Positions 1 through 6,653 of a stretch of 7,141 nucleotides of DNA are shown in pieces; positions within the stretch are counted from its first letter, which is position 1; each line of letters starts with the position of its first letter. A program made the translations under genes and the position numbers. The notes below the pieces were generated by a model, which searched no databases, had not been told where the DNA came from, and saw only the letters and a program-made list of their open reading frames with translations. The stretch covers positions 1-7,141 of the forward strand of contig JAQSXN010000199.1 of assembly GCA_029256665.1 (NCBI GenBank). Reading direction: 5' to 3'. This DNA comes from Paenibacillus sp. GTDB lineage: Bacteria; Bacillota; Bacilli; Paenibacillales; Paenibacillaceae.

Positions 1-57
1 CCGATGGCGGCAGACAACATGCCTCTTCCAACACCGACCTAATTCCGCGTAGGTCAC
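1..57 (-). promoter_or_regulatory. Putative expression platform of the cobalamin riboswitch (incomplete)
   Basis: Directly after the closing P1 helix of the riboswitch, the leftward transcript can form a small hairpin with arms GACCTA and TAGGTC (36-41 and 50-55). This is followed by a purine-rich stretch, GGAAGAGG (31-24), and a second small hairpin with GGCA/TGCC arms (9-23). The purine stretch is a possible ribosome binding site, but the first ATG after it (20-18) is only 1 nt away, which is too close for normal initiation. The sequence from 15 to the left edge is GC-rich and could instead be the first arm of an intrinsic terminator whose second half lies outside the window. Transcriptional and translational control cannot be told apart from what is visible. 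Confidence 0.35.
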
Positions 58-286
58 GGCGTGATGACGATAGGCAGGTATCCTGGCTCGGAATAAGGCT
101 ATCGGCGTCTTCCTGAACGGTACGTTCAGTGACATGCTGCCGAAGCACCGGAGAAAGCGGCGCAAGCGCGTAATGCTTCTCCTTCCTTACAGTGGCGGGT
201 CCGCGCCGGAATTGAACCGGCTTCCCTCTTAAGTCGCTGGCGAGTCCGAAGCGCACGCGGCGCGTCCGAAGATTCGTCAAGACACC
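58..286 (-). ncRNA. Cobalamin (B12) riboswitch
   Basis: This is an adenosyl/hydroxy-cobalamin-sensing RNA leader. Read on the minus strand it carries the family's hallmarks in order. A 5' GGTG element (286-283) is followed by the core GGGAAGCCGG (226-217), a hairpin made by the CCGG repeats, and the near-invariant GACCCGCCACTGTA (201-188). The 3' B12 box, AGCCAGGATACCTGCC, is at 88-73. The terminal P1 helix can be drawn between 275-286 and 58-69, with ten of twelve positions pairing (one G-U). An additional perfect 7-bp stem with a 3-nt loop (113-129) lies in the variable arm. Family members switch off downstream B12 synthesis, B12 or cobalt transport, or B12-independent isoenzyme genes when cobalamin is abundant. 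The target gene is to the left and not included, so its identity is unknown. It does not control the rightward fixH-like gene, because the orientation is opposite. Confidence 0.93.
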
Positions 287-319
287 TATATCATGCTATA
301 TTCAACTTGGTCAGTAGTT

Positions 320-348
320 ACTATACACCCGTCCTCCCGATTTGTCTA
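320..348 (-). promoter_or_regulatory. Sigma-A-type promoter for the riboswitch transcript
   Basis: On the minus strand a TAGACA hexamer (348-343, 5/6 to consensus) and a TATAGT hexamer (325-320, 5/6) are separated by exactly 17 nt. Transcription would start near 313, about 27 nt before the riboswitch's P1 helix, which is the expected arrangement for a riboswitch leader. It faces away from the fixH-like gene, so the 287-470 gap is a divergent regulatory region. Confidence 0.6.
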
Positions 349-412
349 TTCTTGCTCGACTTAAATCGATAGAGATCGCGCATATCGTACGCTTGTCTCC
401 GCATATGGGTAG

Positions 413-442
413 TGGATAGGGCTAACGTTAGTCGCCTAATAT
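413..442 (+). promoter_or_regulatory. Weak candidate promoter with a palindrome in the spacer, for the fixH-like gene
   Basis: TGGATA (413-418, 4/6 to the -35 consensus) and TAATAT (437-442, 4/6 to the -10) are 18 nt apart. A perfect 10-bp palindrome, CTAACGTTAG (422-431), sits between them. A start near 449 would give a short leader of about 22 nt carrying the ribosome binding site at 453-462. A dyad between -35 and -10 would suit repressor occlusion or a MerR-type activator. Both hexamers are poor, so the promoter is tentative; only the palindrome is certain. Confidence 0.25.
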
Positions 443-470
443 CCCATCCGTTAAGGAGGAGGTTGCCACG

Positions 471-962
471 ATGGCTTTGCCAGAGACAGAGACGGCGCTG
501 CCGGAAGCGGCATCGCCGCTCCCGCAACATCGCGCTAGCCGCATGGCGATGTACAGCCTTTGGGCCGTCGGAATCTTGATCCTGGCCGCCGCGATGTACG
601 CGCTGCTCCGTTCGTCGTCGGCCGCCGCAGACCCCGCTTTGACCAAGCATCATCAAGCGGGTTACCGGCTGGAGTGGTCCATCAGCCAATACCCGGCCGT
701 TGCGCTTCGCGACAACGGGTTCCGGCTTCAGCTGCTGGATGCGTCCGATCAACCGCTGTCCGGCGCCAAGATCGGCATAAAGCTCGAAATGCTGGATATG
801 CTTTGCGGCGATTATAACTTCGAGCTTCGCGAGACGAGTCCTGGCGTCTACGAAGGCGACGGCGTGCCCCTCATGCCGGGCCTATGGCGAGCGACGGCCG
901 CGGTGCAGCCGGAGAAGGGGGATCCGTTTAAAGTCGATCGTACGTTAAAGGCGGTGTACTAG
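471..962 (+). CDS. FixH/YtkA-like membrane-anchored protein
   Basis: This 163-residue protein has a short hydrophilic N-terminus, one transmembrane segment at about residues 27-47, and an extracytoplasmic beta-rich domain (about 66-160). The domain resembles the FixH/YtkA-like fold, with the pattern FRLQLLDASDQPLSGAKI, then a hydrophobic strand, then a G-V-Y-E-G-D segment ending in MPGLWRA. FixH proteins assist copper loading of cytochrome oxidases beside a FixI/CopA-type ATPase; YtkA proteins are uncharacterised Bacillus relatives. A Met/Cys cluster (M107, M110, C112) plus M135 lies where family members often have Met-rich loops and could bind Cu(I), which is inference. Initiation at 471 is supported by an excellent AAGGAGGAGG (453-462), 8 nt before the ATG. 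The gene converges on the tauE-like/copA-like operon, ending 15 bp from it, with no terminator visible in between. The domain assignment is by pattern only; the anchor and start are clear. Confidence 0.75.
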   Translation: MALPETETALPEAASPLPQHRASRMAMYSLWAVGILILAAAMYALLRSSSAAADPALTKHHQAGYRLEWSISQYPAVALRDNGFRLQLLDASDQPLSGAKIGIKLEMLDMLCGDYNFELRETSPGVYEGDGVPLMPGLWRATAAVQPEKGDPFKVDRTLKAVY

Positions 963-977
963 CGCGAATCGGCAGAC

Positions 978-1670
978 TCACCATAACCACGGCGTAACCG
1001 ACGGAATTAGTCCATTGACGGCGAGTCCCCTCATAATCGACAATACGCCGACGAAAACCGCGGTCACGACCCCCGCTCTCCGCATAAAACGCCGCCACCT
1101 GCGATTCGCGAAAGCGGCAATGTAAGCCGCCGCGGCAAGCGCGGGAAACGTGGCGAGTCCGAATAAGGCCATAATCACCGCCCCTTCCGCCGCGGAGCCC
1201 GATGCCGCCGCGTTCATTCCCATCGCGTACGTCAGGCCGCACGGGAGAAAGCCGAACGCGATCCCCGTCGCGAGCACGTGGAGCGCGCTGCCGCGCGCGG
1301 AAGCTTCCCGCTCCGAGCCGGTTGCCAGCTTGCGATGAAGAATGCCGGACACCTTGCCCATCAGGGGCAGCTGAAATCGGCGCCATAGCCAAAGCAATAC
1401 GAATAAACCCCCAATAATGGACGCAAGCCCTCTCACGCCAGCCAGCTTGCCCGCCACGTCGATAAAGGAGCCGACCGCGCCCATCATCGTTCCCATAACC
1501 GCATAGGACAAAATTCGTCCGCCGTTATATAACAGCATCGACCTCGAAGCCGGCATGCCCGATTGCAGCGAAACGGTGGAGACGATCCCTCCGCACATGC
1601 CGATGCAGTGCGGGGCGCTGAATAGTCCCGTGAGCATGACAAGGCTGACAGCGTGCCAGGTCAGGGTCAT
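978..1670 (-). CDS. TauE/SafE-family (UreH/DsbD_2-like) six-helix membrane protein
   Basis: This is a 230-residue polytopic membrane protein. Hydrophobic segments at about 5-30, 44-68, 80-96, 130-154, 164-187 and 200-218 suggest six helices. The N-terminal motif HCIGMCGG (21-28) and FLPCGLTY (141-148) define the subgroup annotated 'sulfite exporter TauE/SafE' or UreH-like, related to the DsbD/CcdA core. Members sit next to CcoI/FixI-type copper ATPases and are implicated in oxidase assembly or metal handling; sulfite export is not demonstrated for this subgroup. C22, M25, C26 and C144 are candidate thiol or copper sites, by analogy. The ATG overlaps the upstream ATPase stop (ATGA, 1670-1667), and a GGAG lies 7 nt before it within the ATPase 3' end, so the two genes are translationally coupled. 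It is the last gene of the operon. The family call is firm; the substrate is unknown. Confidence 0.87.
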   Translation of the reverse strand: MTLTWHAVSLVMLTGLFSAPHCIGMCGGIVSTVSLQSGMPASRSMLLYNGGRILSYAVMGTMMGAVGSFIDVAGKLAGVRGLASIIGGLFVLLWLWRRFQLPLMGKVSGILHRKLATGSEREASARGSALHVLATGIAFGFLPCGLTYAMGMNAAASGSAAEGAVIMALFGLATFPALAAAAYIAAFANRRWRRFMRRAGVVTAVFVGVLSIMRGLAVNGLIPSVTPWLW

Positions 1671-3946
1671 CGGGCGGCTCCGTCTTCGGCCGCGCGCAAA
1701 CGAACGTTAAGCCTCAGCGCGTTGCCGACGACCGAAACCGAGCTTAACGCCATCGCGGTGCCGGCCATCCAAGGCTGCAACATGCCTGCGGCGGCGAACG
1801 GAATGATGATCGCGTTGTAGAGGAACGCAAACGCCAAATTCTGCCTGATGTTTCGGATCGTCAGCCGGCTGATGCGGATCGCCTCGGGTATCGCGGAGAG
1901 CCGGGAGAATAACAGCGTCAAATGGCCTGCCGCAAGCGCCGCCGTCGTTCCGCTGCCCATCGCGATGCCTACATCCGCCGCCGCGAGCGCGGGCGCGTCG
2001 TTCCACCCGTCTCCCGCAACCGCGACCCGGCTTCCGCGCTCCTTCAACGATTCCACCAAAGCCAGCTTGCCCTCCGGCAGCATCGAAGCATGAACGCCCC
2101 GAATGCCGATCGCGAAGGCAGCAGCTTTGGCCGGCGCTTCGTGATCGCCCGTGGCCACGATCGGCTTCACGCCGAGCGACTGCAGCGCTTTCGTCGTCAT
2201 GGCGGCATCCGCCCTCAGCCGATCCGCGAAGCTGACAATCCCGATGCACTCGCCATCCTTGCTGGCGTACAACACCGTTTCCCCAAGCTTCTCGCGCTGC
2301 TTGGCCGCTTGAGCCTCCGCGGCTCCCACGCGGCAGCCTTCCCTCTCCACATGTCTGAGATTGCCGAACGAATAGATCGAACCGTTGATGCGCCCCTGCA
2401 CGCCTCCGGCGGCGGTTACGACAATGCCCTCCGCATTCTTCGCCTTCATGCCTAGCCGCCCTGCTTCTTCGCGTATCCCTTCCGCAAGCGGATGCGTCGA
2501 TTCCGCCTCGAGCGCCGCGACGATTCGCAGCAGCGCCGACTGACCCATCGTAAACGACTGAATATGTTTGACCTTAGGTTTGCCTTCGGTCAACGTGCCG
2601 GTTTTGTCGAGCACGATCGTGCGGATCGCCGCGAGTCGTTCAAGCGCGCTTGCTTCCTTGGCGATAATGCCCCGCTTGGCCAATCTGCCCGAAGCGATGG
2701 CAAGCGAGATCGGCGCCGCCAGCCCCAGCGCGCAAGGACAGGCTGCGAGGAGAACCGCGATGGCGCACATCGCCGCTTTGCCCCAGTCTCCCGGAGTCAG
2801 CCACAAGCCCCATGCCAGCCATGAAGCCGTCGCGATCATAAGCATCGCGGGGACGAACCAACGCGCGGCTCGATCTACTTGAGACTGGATCGTCGACTTT
2901 GATCGCTGTCCTTGCCTCACAAGCTCCGCGATCCGGTTAAGCATCGTATCGTGACCGGCCGCCTTCGTTTCGATTCGAAGAACGCCGTATATATTGGTGG
3001 TGCCGGCCCATACCGCATCGCCCGGTAGCTTCGCCGCGCCGAGGCTTTCTCCGGTGAGGAGCGATTCGTCCACCATCGACTCTCCGGACTTAACCTCTCC
3101 ATCGACGGGAATCATCTCCCCGCCCTGGACGATAACGATGTCGCCTTGGCGGACGAATTCCGTCTTGACCTCCGTCACCCTGCCTTCCCTTTCGACGGCT
3201 GCCGTGCCGCTCTGCAATTGGCCGAAGCCAAAGGATTCGTCATACGTTCGCAGCGAAGCGTTTGTTTCGATCAGCTTGCCGAGAAGCACGGCCGTCATCA
3301 CGACCGCGGACGTCTCGAAGTACAGCGGAGATCCGTGACGCGGCCAATCCGACGAATGGACGAGCCCCTCGGTAAAAACGATATAGTGGCTATATAGATA
3401 GGCAGCCGTCGTGCCAAGCGCGACAAGCACGTCCATGTTCGCGCTCCGCTGCCGAATGGCATGGTACGCGCCAAAATAAAACGGCATCCCGATGACGAAT
3501 TGAACGATCGTCGCGAGCAGCAGCTGCAGCCATGGCTGATGCAGCCACGCGGGGAGCAGCGCCGAAAGCGGCTGCAGGAAGGGAACATGCTGCAGCATCG
3601 TGGCGAGGAGCGGGAGCGTGAGCAGCGCCGAGGCGGCAAAACGGAGCATAAGCGCCGTCCGTTCCTTGCGAAGCCCTTGTCCGGCGGTTTCCGTCGTCAT
3701 GGCGGTAAATCCGAGTTGCCCAATCCTGCCCGCGACTTCCTCTCTCGTCGCTTCCCCCGCCTCCAGCTGAACCCAAGCCGTCCGAAGCGGGAAGCTGACC
3801 GCGGCCTCCCGCACGCCTTCCATCCGGCCAACGGCTCGTTCGATCCGGGCCGCGCAAGCGGCGCAGCTCATGCCTTGTATCGTAAAATCCAGCTCGATCA
3901 CGCCGCCTCCGCCGCCGGCATGTCCGACCGATGCTTCTTTCCCCAT
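1667..3946 (-). CDS. copA: Copper-type P1B heavy-metal-translocating ATPase
   Basis: This membrane pump exports Cu(I) from the cytoplasm, powered by ATP. Residue numbers count from an ATG at 3952. There is one N-terminal metal-binding domain with GMSCAAC (27-33), eight predicted helices, actuator-domain TGES (300-303), the CPC ion site (405-407), phosphorylation motif DKTGTLT (449-455), the nucleotide-binding HP pair (487-488), TGD (601-603) and the hinge GDGWND (647-652). Helix 7 has YN (712-713) and helix 8 has MALSS (734-738), the Cu(I) signature of the P1B-1 group. Two features are atypical. The hinge has Trp where Ile/Leu is usual (GDGIND), and the Pro-Val normally found after TGES is replaced by Gly-Ala. 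All catalytic residues are intact. GGGAGG (3960-3955) is 2 nt from the ATG at 3952 but 8 nt from the ATG at 3946, so the latter start (759 aa) is preferred. The gene is coupled to the tauE-like gene. Neighbouring FixH and TauE homologues make a FixI-like role in oxidase copper supply possible, alongside detoxification. Confidence 0.93.
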   Translation of the reverse strand: MGKEASVGHAGGGGGVIELDFTIQGMSCAACAARIERAVGRMEGVREAAVSFPLRTAWVQLEAGEATREEVAGRIGQLGFTAMTTETAGQGLRKERTALMLRFAASALLTLPLLATMLQHVPFLQPLSALLPAWLHQPWLQLLLATIVQFVIGMPFYFGAYHAIRQRSANMDVLVALGTTAAYLYSHYIVFTEGLVHSSDWPRHGSPLYFETSAVVMTAVLLGKLIETNASLRTYDESFGFGQLQSGTAAVEREGRVTEVKTEFVRQGDIVIVQGGEMIPVDGEVKSGESMVDESLLTGESLGAAKLPGDAVWAGTTNIYGVLRIETKAAGHDTMLNRIAELVRQGQRSKSTIQSQVDRAARWFVPAMLMIATASWLAWGLWLTPGDWGKAAMCAIAVLLAACPCALGLAAPISLAIASGRLAKRGIIAKEASALERLAAIRTIVLDKTGTLTEGKPKVKHIQSFTMGQSALLRIVAALEAESTHPLAEGIREEAGRLGMKAKNAEGIVVTAAGGVQGRINGSIYSFGNLRHVEREGCRVGAAEAQAAKQREKLGETVLYASKDGECIGIVSFADRLRADAAMTTKALQSLGVKPIVATGDHEAPAKAAAFAIGIRGVHASMLPEGKLALVESLKERGSRVAVAGDGWNDAPALAAADVGIAMGSGTTAALAAGHLTLLFSRLSAIPEAIRISRLTIRNIRQNLAFAFLYNAIIIPFAAAGMLQPWMAGTAMALSSVSVVGNALRLNVRLRAAEDGAAR

Positions 3947-3952
3947 TCCCAT

Positions 3953-4076
3953 CGCCTCCCGATCCGTAGGACCGACAACCCGCCATGGCGGCGGGCTCGT
4001 ACCTCTGCCCTACACTATATGCGGGGATACGGCGGCGCATGACCTGGGCGAGTCCGCTTTATGGCTCAATCATGCC
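3953..4076 (-). promoter_or_regulatory. Upstream region of the copA-like operon (promoter not resolved)
   Basis: This gap separates the dGTPase terminator from the ATPase start and must hold the operon promoter unless transcription reads through. A TATAGT hexamer (4019-4014, 5/6 to the -10) is the best candidate, but no acceptable -35 lies 16-19 nt upstream. That would fit activator-dependent expression, or a false hit. Around it, CCCC (4027-4024) and GGG (4010-4008) are a weak echo of metal-responsive (CsoR-like) operators, too imperfect to call. A perfect 12-bp palindrome, CCGCCATGGCGG (3980-3991), lies in the leader, 20 nt upstream of the ribosome binding site, and could form a hairpin in the mRNA. 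Confidence 0.25.
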
Positions 4077-4127
4077 AAAAAAGCCGTTTCCATCAGGCCG
4101 ACTCATGACCATCAAGAAACAGCTTTT
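4077..4127 (-). terminator. Rho-independent terminator of the dGTPase gene
   Basis: Seventeen nt after the stop codon the leftward transcript forms a 12-bp stem, AAAAGCTGTTTC (4127-4116) with GAAACGGCTTTT (4090-4079), containing one G-U pair. The stem runs into a six-U run at 4082-4077. The 25-nt loop is long, which weakens it somewhat. The A/T ends make it potentially bidirectional, but no rightward gene reads into it. Confidence 0.7.
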
Positions 4128-4143
4128 GCCTTCTGGCCAACTT

Positions 4144-5463
4144 CTAATCCCGCTCGTAAATCGACCCGGAACGGCTAGCGAACAGCTCCGTATAAACCTT
4201 CTCTGCATAGGCGTCCGTCATACCGGCGATATAATCGGCGACGAGCCGTTCCCACGGCCAGGCGCCCTTCTGGCGGTCGTAGCTCTCCACCCAGTCCGGC
4301 GGCAATATGAGACGGCCGGTATCGTAATTTTCCAGGCTCTCCCATAGCCGATGAAGCATATTCTCGCTGCGCTTTTGAAGCCGTTGCACGCGGAAATCCT
4401 TGATTAGCGTCACCCAAGCGAGCTTCTTCAAAATTTCCATCGTGCGCAGCAGATCGTGATCCTCCGCTCCGTCCTTCACGAACGTAATCCGTTTCCAGCC
4501 CGTACGGGAATCGTCGATAATGCCGACGCTATTGGCGAATCTGCTGACCCAGCGAGCCTTCATCTCGCGCCGGGTACGCGAGGCTTCGCGCCCGTATTGG
4601 ACGTACACTTCCTTCCACTGCCGGTAATATTCATCCAGCACCGTTTTCACCATGGCCTTCAGATCGCCTTGCTCCCACTGGACCGCCTTCATCGTGGCGG
4701 GGTCGTCGGTCACCTCCTGAACGACGCGTTTCACGAGCCGATCGTCTACGAAGAAGTCTTCGGACAGCAATATTTTGCCGGCCCGAATGCCGTCTTCGAT
4801 ATCGTGCGTCGAATAAGCGATATCGTCGCACAGATCCATCAGCTGCGCTTCCAGCGTGCTGCAGCCCTCCGGCATTCCCCACAAGCCGCGCAAGTAGTCG
4901 ATGCCTGCCCATTCCATGGGATAAACGCCTTTCATGCGGGCCGGATCGTCCAGGCAGAACGGGTATTTGTTGATCGCGAGCAGCACCGCCGCCGTCAGGT
5001 CGGATCCCCGTTCGCTGCCCGCCCGTTTGTCGAGGAACATCAAGATGCGGAAGTTTTGCGCGTTGCCCTCGTAGGGGATGCCGTAACGGGACCTCAAGAT
5101 GGAATCCAGCACTTCTTCTCCCTTATGCCCGAACGGCGGATGGCCCAGATCATGGGCTAACGCCGCGCATTCCACCACCTCGGGCAGCAGCATCAGTCCG
5201 GGATGTTCGTTTTTCGCAAGGAACGAATAGGTTTTGCCGAGCCGGCGCGCGACCTCCCGAGCGATCTGCGACACCTCGAGCGAATGCGTCAAGCGGGTGC
5301 GATAATAGTCGCCGGAGCCAGCCCCGAACACTTGCGATTTGCCTTGCAGCCGCCTGAACGCCGGCGATTGGATAAGGCGCGCGTAATCCTTTTCGTATTC
5401 GTCCCGATCCTCGCTCGACAAGGTATTGCCTATATCATGCAGCCTAAGCTTGCGTATATTCAT
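4144..5463 (-). CDS. dgt: HD-domain deoxyguanosinetriphosphate triphosphohydrolase-like protein
   Basis: This 439-residue cytosolic enzyme belongs to the dGTPase/SAMHD1-like family, which cleaves dNTPs to deoxynucleoside plus inorganic triphosphate and so tunes dNTP pools. The metal-binding HD signature is intact: RLTHSLEV (H60), AHDLGHPPFGHKGE (H104-D105, H108, H113) and LCDDIAYSTHD (D213/D214). The family-typical N-terminal block RDEYEKDYARLIQSPAFRRLQGK begins at residue 20, and EGNAQNF (132-138) follows the HD segment. The length fits the ~430-450 aa 'dGTPase-like' group rather than the ~505 aa E. coli enzyme, so specificity for dGTP over other dNTPs cannot be stated. The start is supported by AAGGTGA (5476-5470), 6 nt before the ATG. 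The gene appears monocistronic, flanked by terminators at 4077-4127 and 5602-5643. Some relatives act in anti-phage nucleotide depletion, but nothing nearby suggests defence, and housekeeping is more likely. Confidence 0.92.
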   Translation of the reverse strand: MNIRKLRLHDIGNTLSSEDRDEYEKDYARLIQSPAFRRLQGKSQVFGAGSGDYYRTRLTHSLEVSQIAREVARRLGKTYSFLAKNEHPGLMLLPEVVECAALAHDLGHPPFGHKGEEVLDSILRSRYGIPYEGNAQNFRILMFLDKRAGSERGSDLTAAVLLAINKYPFCLDDPARMKGVYPMEWAGIDYLRGLWGMPEGCSTLEAQLMDLCDDIAYSTHDIEDGIRAGKILLSEDFFVDDRLVKRVVQEVTDDPATMKAVQWEQGDLKAMVKTVLDEYYRQWKEVYVQYGREASRTRREMKARWVSRFANSVGIIDDSRTGWKRITFVKDGAEDHDLLRTMEILKKLAWVTLIKDFRVQRLQKRSENMLHRLWESLENYDTGRLILPPDWVESYDRQKGAWPWERLVADYIAGMTDAYAEKVYTELFASRSGSIYERD

Positions 5464-5494
5464 CTGTCATCACCTTTTCCGCTTGTCTATGATG

Positions 5495-5524
5495 ATAATG
5501 GCATATCGGGACCCCTCTTTGCAA
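5495..5524 (-). promoter_or_regulatory. Weak candidate promoter for the dGTPase gene
   Basis: On the minus strand TTGCAA (5524-5519) and CATTAT (5500-5495), each 4/6 to consensus, are 18 nt apart. Transcription from near 5487 would give a leader of about 24 nt containing the ribosome binding site. An alternative pair, TTGATT (5589-5584) and AAGTAT (5566-5561) with 17-nt spacing, lies further upstream. The 186-bp gap follows a strong terminator, so a promoter must exist here, but which pair is used is unclear. Confidence 0.25.
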
Positions 5525-5601
5525 AAGGAAAGCTAATTGCATGTCCTACTAGTAAGAGAAATACTTCCATCTTCGCACTTTTTAATCAATTCCGTGTTTT
5601 G

Positions 5602-5643
5602 AAAAAAGGCGCCGCGAGCCCCGCTTGCAAGGCTTCGCGACGC
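5602..5643 (-). terminator. Rho-independent terminator of the Rieske oxygenase gene
   Basis: Six nt after the oxygenase stop codon, a GC-rich stem of about 12 bp with one bulged A forms between 5643-5631 (GCGTCGCGAAGCC) and 5620-5609 (GGCTCGCGGCGC), with a 10-nt loop. The stem is followed by CC and a run of six U (5607-5602). This is a classic strong intrinsic terminator that separates the transporter/oxygenase unit from the dGTPase gene. Confidence 0.85.
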
Positions 5644-5649
5644 TTCTAG

Positions 5650-6633
5650 TCATGCCGTGCCGAACGATACGCCGGCGCGGGATAACAGCTTGCGATAGGC
5701 GATGGCCAGCCTGTCGCACTTCAAGTGGAGCTCCGCTTGCAGATCAAGCGGCAGCAGCTCCGGCTTCTGGTTCTCGACGATCAGCCGGTCCTGCTCCAGC
5801 AGAATGTCCTGGAACGCGACGAAGGTTTCGTCCGGCTCGTCGAACGCGTAATTGCGTTCCATGATCATAAACGCTAGGCTCTTTTCCTCGTTTTTCGGCG
5901 CGACGAACAGGTACAGATGGAAGATGTCGTCCGACCCCGCGATCCGTTTCGTCAAAGAAACGCTCATGGGATGATAGATTTCGTACGTATAGAAGGTATT
6001 CACGCCAACGCCCCTGCCGTCGGGATCCGGCTGATACACCTCGATCTCGTCGGTGCGAAGCGCGCCTCCATCCGCATCATGTACCCGATAGTCGTTAATC
6101 TCCGCGAATCCGCTGTCGCCAAGCATCCCTTCATGGACATACATAAGATGGGAGACGTCCAGGAAATTTTCCACGACCCGGGGACCGGCGGCCGCCACCT
6201 CGTAAGGCCCCATGAACACTTGCGCGAACTCCGGCAGCAAGCCTCGGGTTCCGATTCTCGGCATGTCGGTCTCCGGCTCGCCGAGACATAACCAAACCAT
6301 GCCGTACGCCTCAAGGCAGCTGTAGGACGGCGTTTTCGCCTTTGTCGGAATAGCCGTTCCCTTGGGCAAGGAGGGAATGAGCGTGCACGCGCCGCAACCG
6401 TCGTAGCTCCAGCCGTGGTAAGCGCAGACGATTTCGTCGTTTCTGACCTTGCCGAGCGAGAGCGGCACGCCTCTGTGAATGCATAAATCCTTCAGCGCGT
6501 GAACGCCTTTGGAGGTTCGGAACAGGACGACCTTCTCGCCAAGCAGTTCGACCGGTACCGGACGATCCTCCAAGCCGGACGAGAAGAGGACGGGGTGCCA
6601 AACGTTTAGCAGTACGGTATCTAGTACCGGCAT
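5650..6633 (-). CDS. Rieske [2Fe-2S] non-heme iron oxygenase (demethylase-like alpha subunit)
   Basis: This 327-residue cytosolic oxygenase receives electrons through a Rieske cluster and activates O2 at a mononuclear iron. The cluster ligands are CIH (C51, H53) and CAYH (C70, H73). The iron site shows the pattern ENFLDVSHLMYVH (155-167), giving N156, D159, H162 and H167; the distal carboxylate is probably D276 or D282. The WHPV start, the GAC.L.P..P segment after the Rieske site, the IPTKAK segment and the C-terminal IAYRKLL resemble bacterial N-/O-demethylases (NdmA/NdmB, VanA) more than dihydroxylating dioxygenases, judged from memory without alignment. No reductase or beta subunit is visible, so its electron donor is elsewhere. 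It follows the BMP-type binding-protein gene by 70 bp on the same strand without a terminator, suggesting co-transcription and a transported substrate. The start has AAGGA 10 nt upstream. Substrate unknown. Confidence 0.9.
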   Translation of the reverse strand: MPVLDTVLLNVWHPVLFSSGLEDRPVPVELLGEKVVLFRTSKGVHALKDLCIHRGVPLSLGKVRNDEIVCAYHGWSYDGCGACTLIPSLPKGTAIPTKAKTPSYSCLEAYGMVWLCLGEPETDMPRIGTRGLLPEFAQVFMGPYEVAAAGPRVVENFLDVSHLMYVHEGMLGDSGFAEINDYRVHDADGGALRTDEIEVYQPDPDGRGVGVNTFYTYEIYHPMSVSLTKRIAGSDDIFHLYLFVAPKNEEKSLAFMIMERNYAFDEPDETFVAFQDILLEQDRLIVENQKPELLPLDLQAELHLKCDRLAIAYRKLLSRAGVSFGTA

Positions 6634-6653
6634 TCTCGGATCATCCTTCCGCT

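Noticed and set aside
321..752. A 143-codon leftward frame overlapping the fixH-like gene
   Set aside because: Mostly antisense to the FixH-like coding sequence and running into the riboswitch promoter; low-complexity Arg-rich translation.
963..977. A bidirectional terminator between the convergent fixH-like and tauE-like genes
   Set aside because: The gap is only 15 bp, with no hairpin or U-run; any terminator would have to lie inside the opposing gene.
3461..4042. A 193-codon rightward frame opposite the copper ATPase N-terminus
   Set aside because: Arg/His-rich shadow of the ATPase gene with no start signal or recognisable domain.
239..4057. The 10-mer GGCGAGTCCG appearing near 239, 1152 and 4048
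   Set aside because: Three copies of a GC-rich 10-mer at unrelated sites (riboswitch, coding sequence, intergenic) with no shared flanks; judged coincidence.
3985..4347. A 120-codon rightward frame covering the copA-dGTPase gap
   Set aside because: It crosses the dGTPase terminator and the end of that gene, lacks a ribosome binding site and resembles no protein.
4456..5160. A 234-codon rightward open frame antisense to the dGTPase gene
   Set aside because: It lies wholly opposite a gene with clear HD-family motifs, has no good ribosome binding site, and its composition is that of the complementary frame of GC-rich coding DNA.
4144..5463. dGTPase as part of an anti-phage defence system
   Set aside because: Some dGTPases deplete dNTPs during infection, but no toxin, nuclease, mobile element or defence partner is visible and the gene appears monocistronic; the housekeeping role is more economical.
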